Assembly (NCBI GenBank): GCA_031216445.1
Contig: CM062219.1
Coordinates: 8,322,501 to 8,386,500, forward strand
DNA length: 64,000 nt
From: Lateolabrax maculatus
Lineage: Eukaryota; Chordata; Actinopteri; Acropomatiformes; Lateolabracidae
Direction: 5' to 3'
Part shown: in pieces, positions 12,826-25,900 of the stretch
Layout: each line of letters starts with the position of its first letter
How positions within the stretch are numbered: the stretch's first letter is position 1
Program-made: the position numbers and the translations under genes
The notes under the pieces: model-generated
Told to the model about the DNA's origin: nothing
Databases searched by the model: none
Seen by the model: the letters and a program-made list of their open reading frames with translations, nothing else

Positions 12826-15800
12826 AGTAGACCTCAACATTTTTTTAAATGTTCAGCCAACACAACTTGCATTGGAAAACATATTTTACACAAAACACAT
12901 ATCTGCTAATTACTTGCATTTTATTTCTGTTATTCATTATACAAGTTAAATACAGCCAGCAACAAACAATTGAATTTGTCAATCCTAAATCCAATTGTTC
13001 AAATATACAACAAAATAGAAACAATACATAATCTGTAGGTGGGGTTTTAGTAAAGACATTTATTTTCACAGTTAAATCTTGCTATCTGTCAAAAGAAAAA
13101 AAAAAAAAGACACATTTTGAATCATTTTCTACCACTTTCTAACTGAGCTAAAAGTCAAGAAACAAACAACACAATATATTGGATTGGATACACACACACA
13201 CTGGCATTATCTGCAATCGAACATGTTTGGATGTAATTAATGTAAAAGCTTAGTGAGCACACGGTCTTTGATTCCTACGCTTATCCTCTTTGTCCAATCA
13301 GAAAATAATCCACTGGTGACCGGTAGTTTGGCCGTATGCCTGTTTAAATGAACACACTATAAAAGATAAAAGCTGCCGATGTTGATAATGAACTGTCCAA
13401 ATCTGTGTGTGTCATTAATTGTGACACATGACACTAACACAAGCCGCAGGCTCTTGAGCTGACATGGTGCCACTGTCTAAAAAGGTAAAACCTCTACCGA
13501 CTTATACGGTTTGTGCTGAATCATTTGCAATGTCTCATCAGCAGACCTTTAAAGTTTATTGATGATGAAAAAACTCATTTTAGGGTCGGATATGGATTTA
13601 GTTAATTTATGTACACCAAATTTGGGCAGCACAACACATCTGCTGACACCAGCAGTGTTTAGTATGCATTCAAATGCAAGATGCTTGCTTAGTGAAAAGG
13701 GGAAAGTCCTAGATTCAGCAAATAATAAAATGAACTACTGTAAGTGTTGACGGAGATTCAAGAACTCAAACTGAAATGCTCTCAAAGGGACATTGGCAGA
13801 ATAATGTGCTAATCGTCTTCTGCTGCAAATCAGACTCCATAAGTTACATCAAAATCACTGCAAATTATACTTCAAGAGGCTGGATGAGCTAACAACATAG
13901 TTACTTTTGGGATCAGTTCTGACAAAGTTGTTGAAAACTTGACTGAGACCAAAGCTCAGCCTCAGACTGGATGCTATAGAAACAGGGAATGCTCACCTGA
14001 GTGGGAAATTTAGACGTGACGCTGGTAGGCCAGCTGTGGCTCGGCTCTTACACTTAAAAAGAAAAACGGCTTTTGTGGCCAAAGCAAGGGGGCCGACCGC
14101 AAGTGCACTTTTGTGTAAACAAATGAGGACTTCTCATATCGGCGGTAAAGGACTCTCGTTATGACAGTGAGGAGCAGCAGGCTACCTGAAACGAGAAAAC
14201 ATAACAGTGTAGGTGTATTGATATATGCTAAATCATTTACCATTTAGGATAAGGTGTCCTGTGTTTACCCTTATATATACACACCTGGTATCACATATTC
14301 TCAGTTAACATGCATGAATCAGTGGTAACATCGGCAGATATTTGAGATACTGCCACAGCAAGCCATGCACTTCCACACAGCACCTGCTTTCATTCTCTTG
14401 GTGGTGTTACATTTTAGATTTTCCCTAAAGTTTACATTTCAACGATGGGGAAGGAGCATAAGGAATTGGGATTAACAGTATTAAAAAATGTTTTATGGGG
14501 ACACCAGATAGAGCCAAAGGCCTTTTGGGATTGCTTTCCTCAAAAACTTCAGCAACTCTAGGCAGCTCTGGTGCTCAAAGCGTTCCCCCCCCCCGGGCAT
14601 CTGTGATAAGGCCTGACATCCATGATCAAGTCATTTAGATAAGACTTTAAACCCATTCTCCGTAATCCATTCGCATGCAAAGTGTTGAAATTGCTGCTGC
14701 ATGCACCTGTTTATGTTGTGTCACATGTAAATGGAGAGGTTGTGTCGCCTTCTTCTGCAGAAGCAGGGTTCTTTTTGTGGGCACTTAGTGTATACTTGGG
14801 AGATTAAATGGAGTTTGAAATTAAAACTTTTAGTATTAAGCGCCTTTGAAGTATAAGGATAAGTAATGACACTGAACTGCATAATCCCTATGAGTGAGTT
14901 AAAGACAGAGAGGGAAAGAGAGTGAAAGAGGAGGAACTGAGGCAGGTAGGTAATTAAAGGTTGGGAGGTTGGGATGGATTTACTGGTACTGGCTCGGGTG
15001 TTATTTTATCATGCATTATATTCATATCAGGGCTGCTGCAGTGCTCAAAGCTGTGCTTAGCATTTAAGCACGAACGCCGGCATACAAAGTGATCATGTCC
15101 TTATATTCGGCAACTTAATGATATCAATATCCGCAGGACTGCGTGACAGCAGCTAAAGAATGGACTAACACATAGCTAGAGGTGATGAGCGGCACACAAC
15201 GAAAATGAATTAAACACGATGACGCAAGATGACATCAAAATATAAAGCAACTGTTGTCACTTGCTTTTGCTTTTGAAAATGGCCACTTTCACTGGCTACT
15301 TATGTCACAACGTTAACTGTGTTCACGTGCTAGAGGAAACGTCACCAAAGGCATTAGGATTCATCCGCTGCGCGTCACGGATCTCCAATAGCTGCTGAGA
15401 GATTTCTCTCTGGGACAAAGCGGTGGACAGACCAACGCCGCCAACCCTAAAGCGATGCTGCCAGCATGGCTTGAAACCAAACACAGGTGGTCTGAGTCTT
15501 ATTTAAGAACAGTTCAGCTGAGCAAAAACTGGCACTGTAAAACGTCTCAAATATTTGTGTTAAAGAAATCTTGTGAAATCTTTAAATTTTTCACAACAGT
15601 GTGGGCACCCCTAGGTGCCATTCTCAAAACAGGTGGAGGCCTTAAAAAAAAAAAAAAAAAGCGATCCGCAGTGCACCACCAAATCAGCACAGTGTGCAGA
15701 GAGGAGAGAAACAGGGGGCGAGGTCTCCCTCGTCTGTTAGTGGATTATTGGATTTGGATTATCTGTGCAGACAAAATTACCCATTAGGGAAAATTGTAGC

Positions 15801-16065
15801 ATGCATTTACGGAGGAGCTGGCGCTCACTAACACTGTGGATAGCACTCACCTCACACAGTAGTGTGACCTGAACAGCCCGGCTGGCACATTATGTACAGC
15901 ATGGGAGAGACACTCGAGTGACCAGGAGCAGCACAAAGTTCACAGGAACGCCCGAAGACCCAAAAGATGCACACAACGGGGAAGTGCAGCGGCACACGTA
16001 GAGATGATGAAAATGTCAGCTAAGCAAGGCAGGATGAGCTCAAGAGCTGCTAATCATCACTGACT

Positions 16066-16088
16066 GGGGGGGGGGGGGGGGGGGGGGG
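16066..16088 (+). repeat. poly-G homopolymer, 23 bases
   Basis: Uninterrupted run of 23 G followed by GTT-A9. It can form a G-quadruplex and is also prone to sequencing error. Confidence 0.95.
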
Positions 16089-18190
16089 TTAAAAAAAAAC
16101 AGAGAATAAGGGTGGGGGTTGGGGAGGGGTGATTTAGCTATTTTTATCTGGATTCCATGAAGACAGCTGCCATCCTCCAGAGTGTTTGTGAGACTTTCCT
16201 GCACTTTCCATCACCAGGAACAGTGAAACAAGAAACAAGGAAAAGAAGTACTGGCAATATTGAGTATGTGTTATATTTGGTGATATAGTAAAAACAAAAA
16301 AACAGAAAAATTAACTGTCCTTTAATGCTTCCACAGAGGCCAGTTGTGGAGTGGGTGCTGAAAATCTCCTAAGCTCATCCGCTTTAGCTGAAAGCATTAC
16401 AGACTTTGGGCTCTGTAACTGCCCGTGTGCCTCTGTAATCTGCCAATGGGTCCAACTGTAATTCTTTACCTGAGACATCAAATAGATCTGCTGCTGATCA
16501 CACACCACTGGGATCATGTATATGATGCTGCTCATTATGTCTCCTTAGACAAAAATACAAACCTAATTTTTACTAATTGGAATAAATATTTGGTTGTTAG
16601 TTTGGTTAACCAATCTAAAATAAAAATGAAAAATAAAAAAAAAAACAAAATACACATTTATAATTGATTTATAGCCAATTATTTTTCACATATTCCAAAC
16701 CAGTGGCTCCAGTCTAGTGGTTGCATCTATTAAAGACTACAGGGGAATGTGGATTTGACCATTTCAGCAGGTGGGTGGTTCAGGTCACATTTTGACCCGG
16801 ACATTCCCCTCCCCGCCACTTCAGAGCGACCGGGATCTCTGCCACCCGCTTGGTGAGAGACGCGAGATAAGGGTGGACAGAGTGACAGTGACATGCTCCA
16901 CAGCCATAACCCAGGAATGTCATTCTGTAGATGGTGGCCAAATGCCACAACATCGAGGCTCTGATACAAGTCATACAGCCCCATCAGCATTTTCCCACAG
17001 CCCAATTTAGCTCCATATGTGAGTCAGAATTCTTCACTGAAGATGGAGCAATGAGCCGCATATCAAGAGGGATTTAGCACTGATTAGTGAACCATCTCAA
17101 CACGGCCTTGGGCTTGCTGCCATGCTTTTCTTCATGCCACCACCAATTAAACGGTGTTTAGTTTTATATGGCTAATATTCAGGTTATATTTTCCTGTTTT
17201 AAGAAAATATTAAGCACAGTGATGCCCTGTCTACAACTGTGATGATGTGAACTGTTACAATGTACAGTAAGTCAAGATGTTTTAGTAAGTTTTGCTGTAG
17301 CTTAAATTCAGTAAAATGGTATACGGGAAGTATGCTGAAGGTTTAAGATTAGAATTTAACTATGACCAAAACTACCCACTACTATTGCTTGAATTTGCTT
17401 CCTTATAATCATCAAATAGCCATTAACATGACTGCATTACCAAATAAGATTTTGAGTAGACAAATAATTTGTTTGAGAAATGTCATTTATTTCCACTTTT
17501 TCATGTAAAAATATACATCAAGCTGGGGTTTACTTCAAAAATCAATTGCAAAAGAAAATAACTTTTTTTTTTTTCCATTTCAAACCACAAAATGTTTTGG
17601 GTTTGTTTAATGTGTACATCTTTTTACATCTGTGCATTACTGTACTGACAGATAAGACTGGATTGAATTTTAAATCAAATAGCCATGCTGGGAACATCAT
17701 TTCACATAATTCAATGAAAGAGTGAAATGTTCAGATGTAACGCATCAAAGTGTTTGTGCATTTCCATGTTGAAAGGTGGAGAAAGGAACATTTTAAAATT
17801 CTGGACACAAAATGAACCCAAATGCCAAAATCACCCTGGAGAATGAATGTTACGACAATTAAAGAATTACAAGTTTGTAAACTGCATCAATGTACTACAT
17901 TTTCTGAAGTTGGTCATGGAAATGTTTACAAAATGATTATTTTTAGTTTTCTATGGTTTGCAAAAACATCTTAGAAAATCTGTTTTTCCAGGTACCTCAC
18001 ACTACACGTCTTCTGCATGTATGAATGTCAGAACTTGACCTAGAAAATAATAAGATCAGGTAATGAGGCGTAAAATTCCTAAATGAATATATATGTAGAG
18101 AATGAAGTGCACTCTGCTTGAACTCGTAATTTGTTTCTAAAATATACAAAAGTTTTGTAAAAAGAAAATCCAAGTAAATATATCTTCTAA

Positions 18191-18324
18191 TTCACTTTAT
18201 TTACCCCTTTAACTCAAATGCAACACAATCTTCCCCTTTTCCCTCCACCCATTGTGTGGCACAAAGAGCTTGATTGCAGAAAGTACTGTAGCAGTGACGT
18301 CTAGCTCATGGAGGTTTAATAAAA
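18191..18324 (-). other. nup214: nup214 3' UTR (short form)
   Basis: Runs from the TAG to the first AATAAA downstream on this strand. No other feature is seen. The end is approximate. Confidence 0.5.
18196..18201 (-). terminator. candidate nup214 polyadenylation signal
   Basis: AATAAA on the - strand, about 124 nt past the stop, followed within about 25-40 nt by a U-rich GGATTTTCTTTTT. Further AATAAA hexamers lie downstream (near 17486), so longer forms are possible. Confidence 0.5.
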
Positions 18325-18361
18325 CTAGCTTCTCCAACTGGCAAATGTTTGAGGACTTGAT
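18325..18361 (-). CDS. nup214: nup214 exon 36 (terminal coding exon)
   Basis: Residues 2022-2033: QSSPQTFASWRS (Q split with exon 35), then TAG. The human protein ends in WRS too, which fixes this small exon. Acceptor TCTTCTTCCAG. Confidence 0.92.
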
Positions 18362-19868
18362 CTGGAAGAAGAAATGACAGAAAAAGCAGAGAGGGAGAGA
18401 TTATTGAAAAAGAGTTTCAATGTTTGAAACGGCACTAGTAGTATTATTAGAAGAACCACAAGAACTGCACAATTTCCCATCTGATGAAATGGTGCTGCTG
18501 TTTTTAACATACTGCATATTAGACTTGAATATTTCTGTTGACATTAGAGCGATAAAGCTTCAATAGTGTTGGAACAACCAGACAGATAATCTGAGTGATA
18601 CTGCAGAGTTTTGTGTTTGAAGATGATAGGAAGAAATTGGGAATTTTAAGAGGTTCAAACGAATAAATGAACAAGCAGTAGAGCTGGACAGAGAGTTTCA
18701 GATTATTAAAAAAAAAAGAAAAAGAAAAAGAAAAACACACAAAATATATATATTTAAGTTTTTTCCCTGTGTCTTGAGTAATTTATCAAATATCACAGTA
18801 AATTAAATGGCAATACAAATTTGTCATGAATTCTCATTTTCAACCCGTGAATATGTGAGAGTATCCCATAGATAAGTCAGTTCAGTATGTTGACCTCAGT
18901 GGGTTTACGATGGGCTGGTGATCTCTGTTAATCTTGTCTAATTTTGATGTTTTGGGTTTGCGGTTGTGGTGAGCTGTTTAAATTATAGATACCGTTTTTT
19001 TGTTTTTATATGCAAAAGGCTTGCTTTTCATATTTGCAAGGAAATAAGTGACCCGCTATTTTAAGAATGCTGAAATCCATAAAATGTGCTGGGGTTAGCA
19101 AAGAAACATAAAGCTGAATATACTGTACCCACTAAACTAAAAAAAAAAAGAATGAGAGAGAAGGATTATTAACAGCATGTGAATGTGTCCAATAGGCTAA
19201 ACCACGTCTCCACGCACTCCTGCACACTTCAGAGTGCATTCCACTGGAACACACCCCGGGGAACGCTGGCTGCCATGTGACACACAGCAGCAAACGGAGG
19301 GAGAAGCAGCACAAGGGAAGGAGAGGTAGAAAGTGGGATTGAGGGATGACAGACGGAAAACGAGAGAGACTTGGATGGGAATGAAAATCTAATCACAAGG
19401 GGGCATTTAGTAGGGAAGTGCTACGAGAGCATTCGATCATGCACCAACCATTTCAGGGACAGCGACGTTCCACATGGGCCAGAATAATATTTAGTATTTA
19501 CAGTATTTATTGTATTATTTATTGTATCACGTTTGTAAACATGAATTAAGATATTATTAATTTCTCTGTGTTTTTTATTCAAGGTTGAAAGTGCAAAAGG
19601 GAAAAAAAATCCCTGTATTTCAATGCAGTGGAATATCAATAAAGCTCCGTCTGACTCTAAATGAATAAAAAGAAAAGAGAGAGGAAAGGAAATAAATGCG
19701 GGTAGATGGGGTGGTATTAAATCTGAAAGGTTCTATGGGGAGGCGTGTTGCAGAAGAAAGATGTGAGCTTCAGCAGAGTTCCAGCACCACAGGCACAACA
19801 CACTGCTGCCAGGGAGAAATGTGGGTCTGTCTACTCATTAGTGTGCACGCACGCACACACGCTTACAC

Positions 19869-19907
<39 letters not shown>

Positions 19908-22900
19908 AATTGTGTTGACCACACTTACTGGTTTGTAGAACCAAAGGCGTTTCCAGAGAATCCTACAAAAGACAAAAAAATTATTAACTGGGTGACCAGC
20001 AATAAAGACTGTAAAGGAAAACTCACAATTCTAATACAATCGAATGTAAATCCCTTAACATGACCTTCATTTTCGTGCTGCTTAATATTAATGATTACTC
20101 AATTCATACTATTATTAGTAAATGAACTAGCAGACTGCCATTTGACTTGGTTGCATTTTGGTAGTAGTAATACTTGTAGTACTACTATGTAACACTACAC
20201 GTTAACTTTGGTAACAATCATGTCCACAGGAAAAAATGGTATGTGGATGAATGAAGTGTACTCTTTGGATATGTTTGTTTTGACTGACAAGTTACAAAAA
20301 GAGGTGACTGGACATCTTTGGTAACCCTTCATCTGGTGCAAAATCTACACTGAAAGTATAATTACTGCACCAAACAAGTAAATGTTTGGTAGTAGGAATT
20401 TTATTTTATACCAATTTCGATAATGAACCATGTACGTCTGTATATTAATGCTTACCAAGATCACCAACACCCAAAAAACTGTATACAGACACACAGAAGT
20501 ACACAGACACAAGATAAACCACTACATATTGTAGTGGGTGGGAAATTACAATTGTGATTTGTATAACTTTATGAGATGAAAAGAGGTAAATACTGGACTG
20601 ATCTCAAAGGCTAGAAGATGTTTTGTCGTCAATACTGTACAACTGTACTGATGCTGGAAGGACTACATACGGACCACTAGAGCCACTGACCGTGCTGCTT
20701 GCCATATTTAACTAAAGGTTTGAAGATGATGAAGGAAGAAAAGAAAAGGGGAATAAAGGGCAACTAAACTAGTAGTCTCACCTCCTGCCTGTGGCTGTGG
20801 CTGACCAAAGCCTGAGAAGCTGCTGGGCTGCTGACTTCCAAACCCAGGGCCCTGCTGGGCCAGGCCCCCGAATGACGGAGGGTTCTGATTGGCTAGAGCA
20901 CCAAAGGATGGGCCGCTGGGAGATGAGGCAAACCTGAAAACAAAAGCAAACACACAGGATGTGATATGAAATACAGTTACAAAAAGTTCCAACTACTATG
21001 ACCACTAAATCAAATATATATTAAATAATGATGAAACAAAATTAATGAAAAATACAAAGCCATAGGGGCCTGGGTGCTTTTTAACAGCCCTGTTCTGTCA
21101 AACACAGAAATGACTACAGTGTATATATTCCTTGTTTAACTTCCAAGTAAACAAGGCTAGCAAGACAGAAGGTGTCAGATGGTGTGTGTGTTTGTGTGTG
21201 TGAGGATTGAGAGATGGGGGGATTTAAGCAGTAATCCCTTCTACAGGACCCACGCCCATTGACTCCCAAGGGAGAGGAAGAGAATAAACAAAACAGAGGG
21301 AGAGCGGGAGAGAGAGAGAGAGAGAGAGAGAGGCCAGTTTAATCTGCAGGCAGCATGGATAATCTCACAGAGTAATCTAGTCCTGCACAGGGCTCCATAA
21401 TTTTGGGCTCATAGCCATGCTCACGGTAACAAAACACATGCACATTGTGGACACAAGGTTGATAAAGCTGGAGAAATCATAAGAGTGGAAATGATGGGAA
21501 GGAGGAAACGATAAAATAATCCCCTTCTCTGTATCTCAAAATGAAATTTCCATTGGAATAAGCCTGATTTTCTGGGGGCTGTGAAGAACTTCCCGTTCAG
21601 GAAGTGGACCTTGAGTTAAGATTTTTCTGTCAAATTTAAAAATAAAAAATGTAAAGCTCTGCCAGCTCTAGTCTTACCTGCTGGAGTTAGAAGAAAAAAA
21701 TGTGTTTGTATTACAACAGCGGATTCAACAGTGTGAGAGCAGCCTTCTTTAGTAAATGGACAAGGTTTCAATGGGGCTTCCAGAATTTGGTATATTTTAT
21801 CAGGTCTTCACTATAATGTTAACAGGCTATTTAACAATGTGGTGAATCCTTCCGTTGCTTTATGTGTTATGCTTGTGTGATGGCCAACTGAGCGAGAGAG
21901 AACACAGATGTTCTGATTCCCAAATAAACTGCTGCACGCTGCAGGCAAAAATCCTGCTGCTCGCTCCCCCTTCTGTATTGCACAAAAGCGTGGTGACACT
22001 GACATCCTCAAATGTTTAGTGACCGCAACAATGTAACAACTAAAAATAAACTGTTTCCCTACTTTGTTACTAAAGACGTTGTGCCACATAAAACATTTGC
22101 TGATTTTTCCCTGAATGTTTATTTAAACCAAAAAGACCAAAAAATAGATACACTCGTATATTAGGGCTGTCACCTTTTATATGAAATGTTCATTTAAATG
22201 TGAAAAAATTAAGTAAATATTCTAATTTTAATGACCTGTTCAAATTCAAAATTTAGTCTATAAGTGCAACAGAATGTTTGAGGTAGATTGCCTTGTGGTC
22301 CAGCAGAGGGCGTTCTTAAAATTTACCCTCAGCTTGACCTATTGCCTGCATTATTGACTCATCAGTCAACAAATCTTATAAATAAAAATGGAGGAAGACC
22401 TAACGAGCAAAGCCATGCTGACTGGATGATCCCGGCACTGAAGCATCTGAAAAGAAGTGAGTGGAAGTATTCTACATCATAGATGGGGTGGGTGGTGGTG
22501 TGTTACGCCATATGGATTACATTACATTTTTTGAGTGAATTACATGAGAGCTCAAATTTGTTCAAACTTGACTTTCGGAAAAAGTGATAGTGACAAGTGA
22601 GCCCAGATGTATCGCCAAAACCTTAAATAGGACCCAGAAAGTTTCTTACCCAAACCCTCCCATGCTGGAAGCCGCTGTTCCCTCTCCAAACACTTTACCA
22701 GCTGAGGAAGCCATGGTGTTGCTGAAGGAAGGGCTTGTGCCAAACGCTGCTCCACCGCCAAATGCTGGGGAGCTACCAAAGGAAGGGGGACTCCCAAACA
22801 CTGGCGCGCTGCCAAAACCACCTGTAGAGGGGGAAATAAATAAGTGCTTAAAAAAAGGGCTGAAAGTAGTGGAACATATACAGGGAGTTGCATGGTCCTC

Positions 22901-25900
22901 AGCACTGTTTCTACAAAAAATAAAAGATAAAAATGGTCAGTTAGGACGATGTTTCTGTGGCTACTGAAGCATGGTATGACAAAACTTATTTGCATAGGAT
23001 ATTTTACCTATATGGAGGGCATTTCTCTTCAGTTCTGCTGTAACACCTGAGTAAATATGAGTACACATGCATTCAACATGTGGTCTGAACCAGGGCTGAC
23101 ACTACCTAAAGGCTAAAAACTGTAACTGTAAATAGGTATAACAAATGAGTGTTGATCATATTTTTAATAAGTGAGTATTCTTCCCTATTGTATCTCACGG
23201 TGCGTACAGATGTGTAGAGTACATTATTGTTTTGGAACAACACAGTGTGGCAGCTTAATGACAGGATGAATACGCCACACCAACTCAAAGCCTCAGCGGT
23301 AGCGGTGACAGGGGAGAGAGGGTGTACTGAAATTACAGCCTGGCCACCAGCACGCCCAAGTAAATAATTGATTGAGCTAATGTAACAAGATTACATTCCC
23401 TCTACACAGGCCAGAGATAGGGCATTAGTGTGCTGAGTGGTACCAATATCCCAGAGGAGCTAAAGGATAGCTTGGATGGCTGCTACTCCTAGGACTACTC
23501 ATTACCAAGAACTGCAAAAAAAAAAAAAAAAGAAAAAAGAAAAAAGAGAGGGAAAAAAGAAAGAAGGTCAATTTGCATCTTGAAAACAAAATTATATATT
23601 TGTAAATGACTTGAGACAACTCTTCATAATTAAACTTGCTCAACACCCAATTTAACTAGCACTTGATCCACTCAAAATTGTTAATCTGCTAAATAGACTT
23701 GGGTGTACAGGAGTATAGTAGGCAGTGTCCCTTTTAATTTTTACAGATTTATTAAGGACAGAATCATCTGTCATGACTGACACAAAAACAAATCGGCATG
23801 TCAGTCCTCTTCTAAGTAAAGCAAAGCCGTTTTAAAGCAGCGAGACCATAATCCAAACGAACTACATGCCACTTTAACTCGTGGATGTTGTTTATCTGAC
23901 AAACAGTGACTCTTGTTAACAAAGCATAGCATAACAAATCAACAAGGACATGGTATCAGATTGTGCTTATATTCAGCTGTCTTCACATGCTTTCAACTGT
24001 TACAAAAAACAAATGAAGGTAAATTATAGCAGAACATTTTCTAACCATGCATGACACTGCATAATTAGCTTAAAATAGGGGGACAGAAATGGAGGATATT
24101 ACTTAGACAAAACACGAGAGCAGCTGCTTTCAATAATTTACACACTCTTCAGAGAGGAGGCACTAATCAGAGAAATCAGTAGCTCAAGTGACTAATATTA
24201 AAACCATGATATACACGACTCTTAATGTGGCACAAATAAAACCATAAATAATCATCTGTAATGACATTACTGTTATGTACAGTACACACACAGTACCGTA
24301 TTTACAAAAGTAATGAAACTTTACTATGTAAATCTACACTCTTTGAACAACAATGGAGCCATTTTATTCGCCGTAGTTGATTGGCTGAGACTGATACAGC
24401 CATTGACGTATGTGTCAGGGAAGAGGTTAACTGAACCAGGTGTACAAAGGAAAAAAGACGCTGCAGGGGAACAATTTTTCAACTGCACGCTACTAAATTT
24501 GTTGTTTATCTTTTATTATCGTTTGTCGCTTTGATACTTTGAACTCGTGAATCATTTTATTTAACCTATACATTAAGCTACTTTGATTTGAATTTGACGT
24601 AAGGTCGCCTTAGACATACACATTTACATAACATATTCAAAACATTCATTCACCTCAACTATACAACAAGACCAGCAAGCACATACATCTCACGGTAAAA
24701 AGATAACCGAAATTTGCGTGTTGGAAGTCTCATATTATGGTTGACTGCCTCGAGGAAAGAGAACATAGAAAGCCAGAACACATCTATTACTTATATCAAA
24801 TTATGAAATAATGTAGCTTAAAAAGATAATTTAAAGAGTCTTTTGTGAAATAAATACATAAAATCTTTGACTCCTAGCACTGTGATGTAGCAGCATTGAG
24901 AGGTAACATTGCATCAGCTGTATTCAGTCAGGTAATGAAGCATGACTACCTCACTGTCTGCTGTGCTGGGGGATGGGGAGATATGGGCACTTGCTGTAGC
25001 TCAGATGATGAAGGAGAATGCAATGTCAAAGTCGGCTGCTGTGTAAAATGCGATTATGTATAGGTGCACAGGGCTTCTAACACCTGCTATCACTGAACCT
25101 CACACATCACTTAACCAGAGCCCCGAAGCCAGACCCCGGAAAATGTAAAAGAACAGAGAATATCAAACATCACTAATACGAGCCCTATCAGGTGAATGTG
25201 TGTAAGCGTGGAATTGTGAAATCTGTAATTACCTAATAACAGCACTATTTACATTTGCTAAGCTCAATTCTTATTAAGAAAATGAATCCCTACCTCAAGG
25301 AAGTATGAATAGCACATGGAAACGAGTCTGGTGTGAAAATGTCAGCAGTATAAATCATCTGATAAAATGTTAACGGCAAAGTACAAGCAACCATCACTTT
25401 CACGGAGAGGATGAGAGTATCTTAAGGACAGACGAGCCACAGTACTATTAGAATGAAAAGCAGTATGGGGAAAGCTGTACCTGGTTTTGTCGGAGTAGAG
25501 AAGGAGCCAAATCCCTGGGATGCGACACTCCCTGCACCAGTGGTGAAGGTCCCACCAGGTTTCTGCTCACCAAAGGAGGCCTGTCCAAAACCAAAGGTCT
25601 TGGCACCACTAGGCCCAAACAGGCTGTTGGCACCTAGAAGAAAAACAGGCAGATAAATGTATCTTTCAAGGACAGTACAACAGGGGTTTGATTCCGTAAC
25701 TTTTGCTTAACAGTTTCCATTTGGCTTCTAGTATGGTGTAAACAGTCAATTAAGAATATGTGAACTGAGTTACAAATAAAAACAAAAATGTATCAACAAT
25801 CTTAATTTCTTTTTTATAGTGTTAGCCTACCTGTCTGAGTAGGCTGGCCAAACCCTCCGGTGGCAGCAGCAGCGCCGAATGGGTTCTTGTTGGCAGCGTC

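Larger units (their letters stand above)
7911..18190. other. intergenic region between convergent fam78a and nup214
   Basis: No exon, RNA gene or open frame of substance was recognised on either strand. The stretch contains a MITE-like palindromic element (12391-12825), an A17 tract near 15644, a 23-G homopolymer (16066-16088) and general AT-rich unique sequence. Conserved non-coding elements could be present but cannot be judged from a single sequence. Confidence 0.6.

Noticed and set aside
22552..22995. 147-residue minus-strand ORF over nup214 exon 33
   Set aside because: It is the wrong frame. The correct frame of the same exon reads GFGSAPVFGSPPSFG and joins both neighbours.
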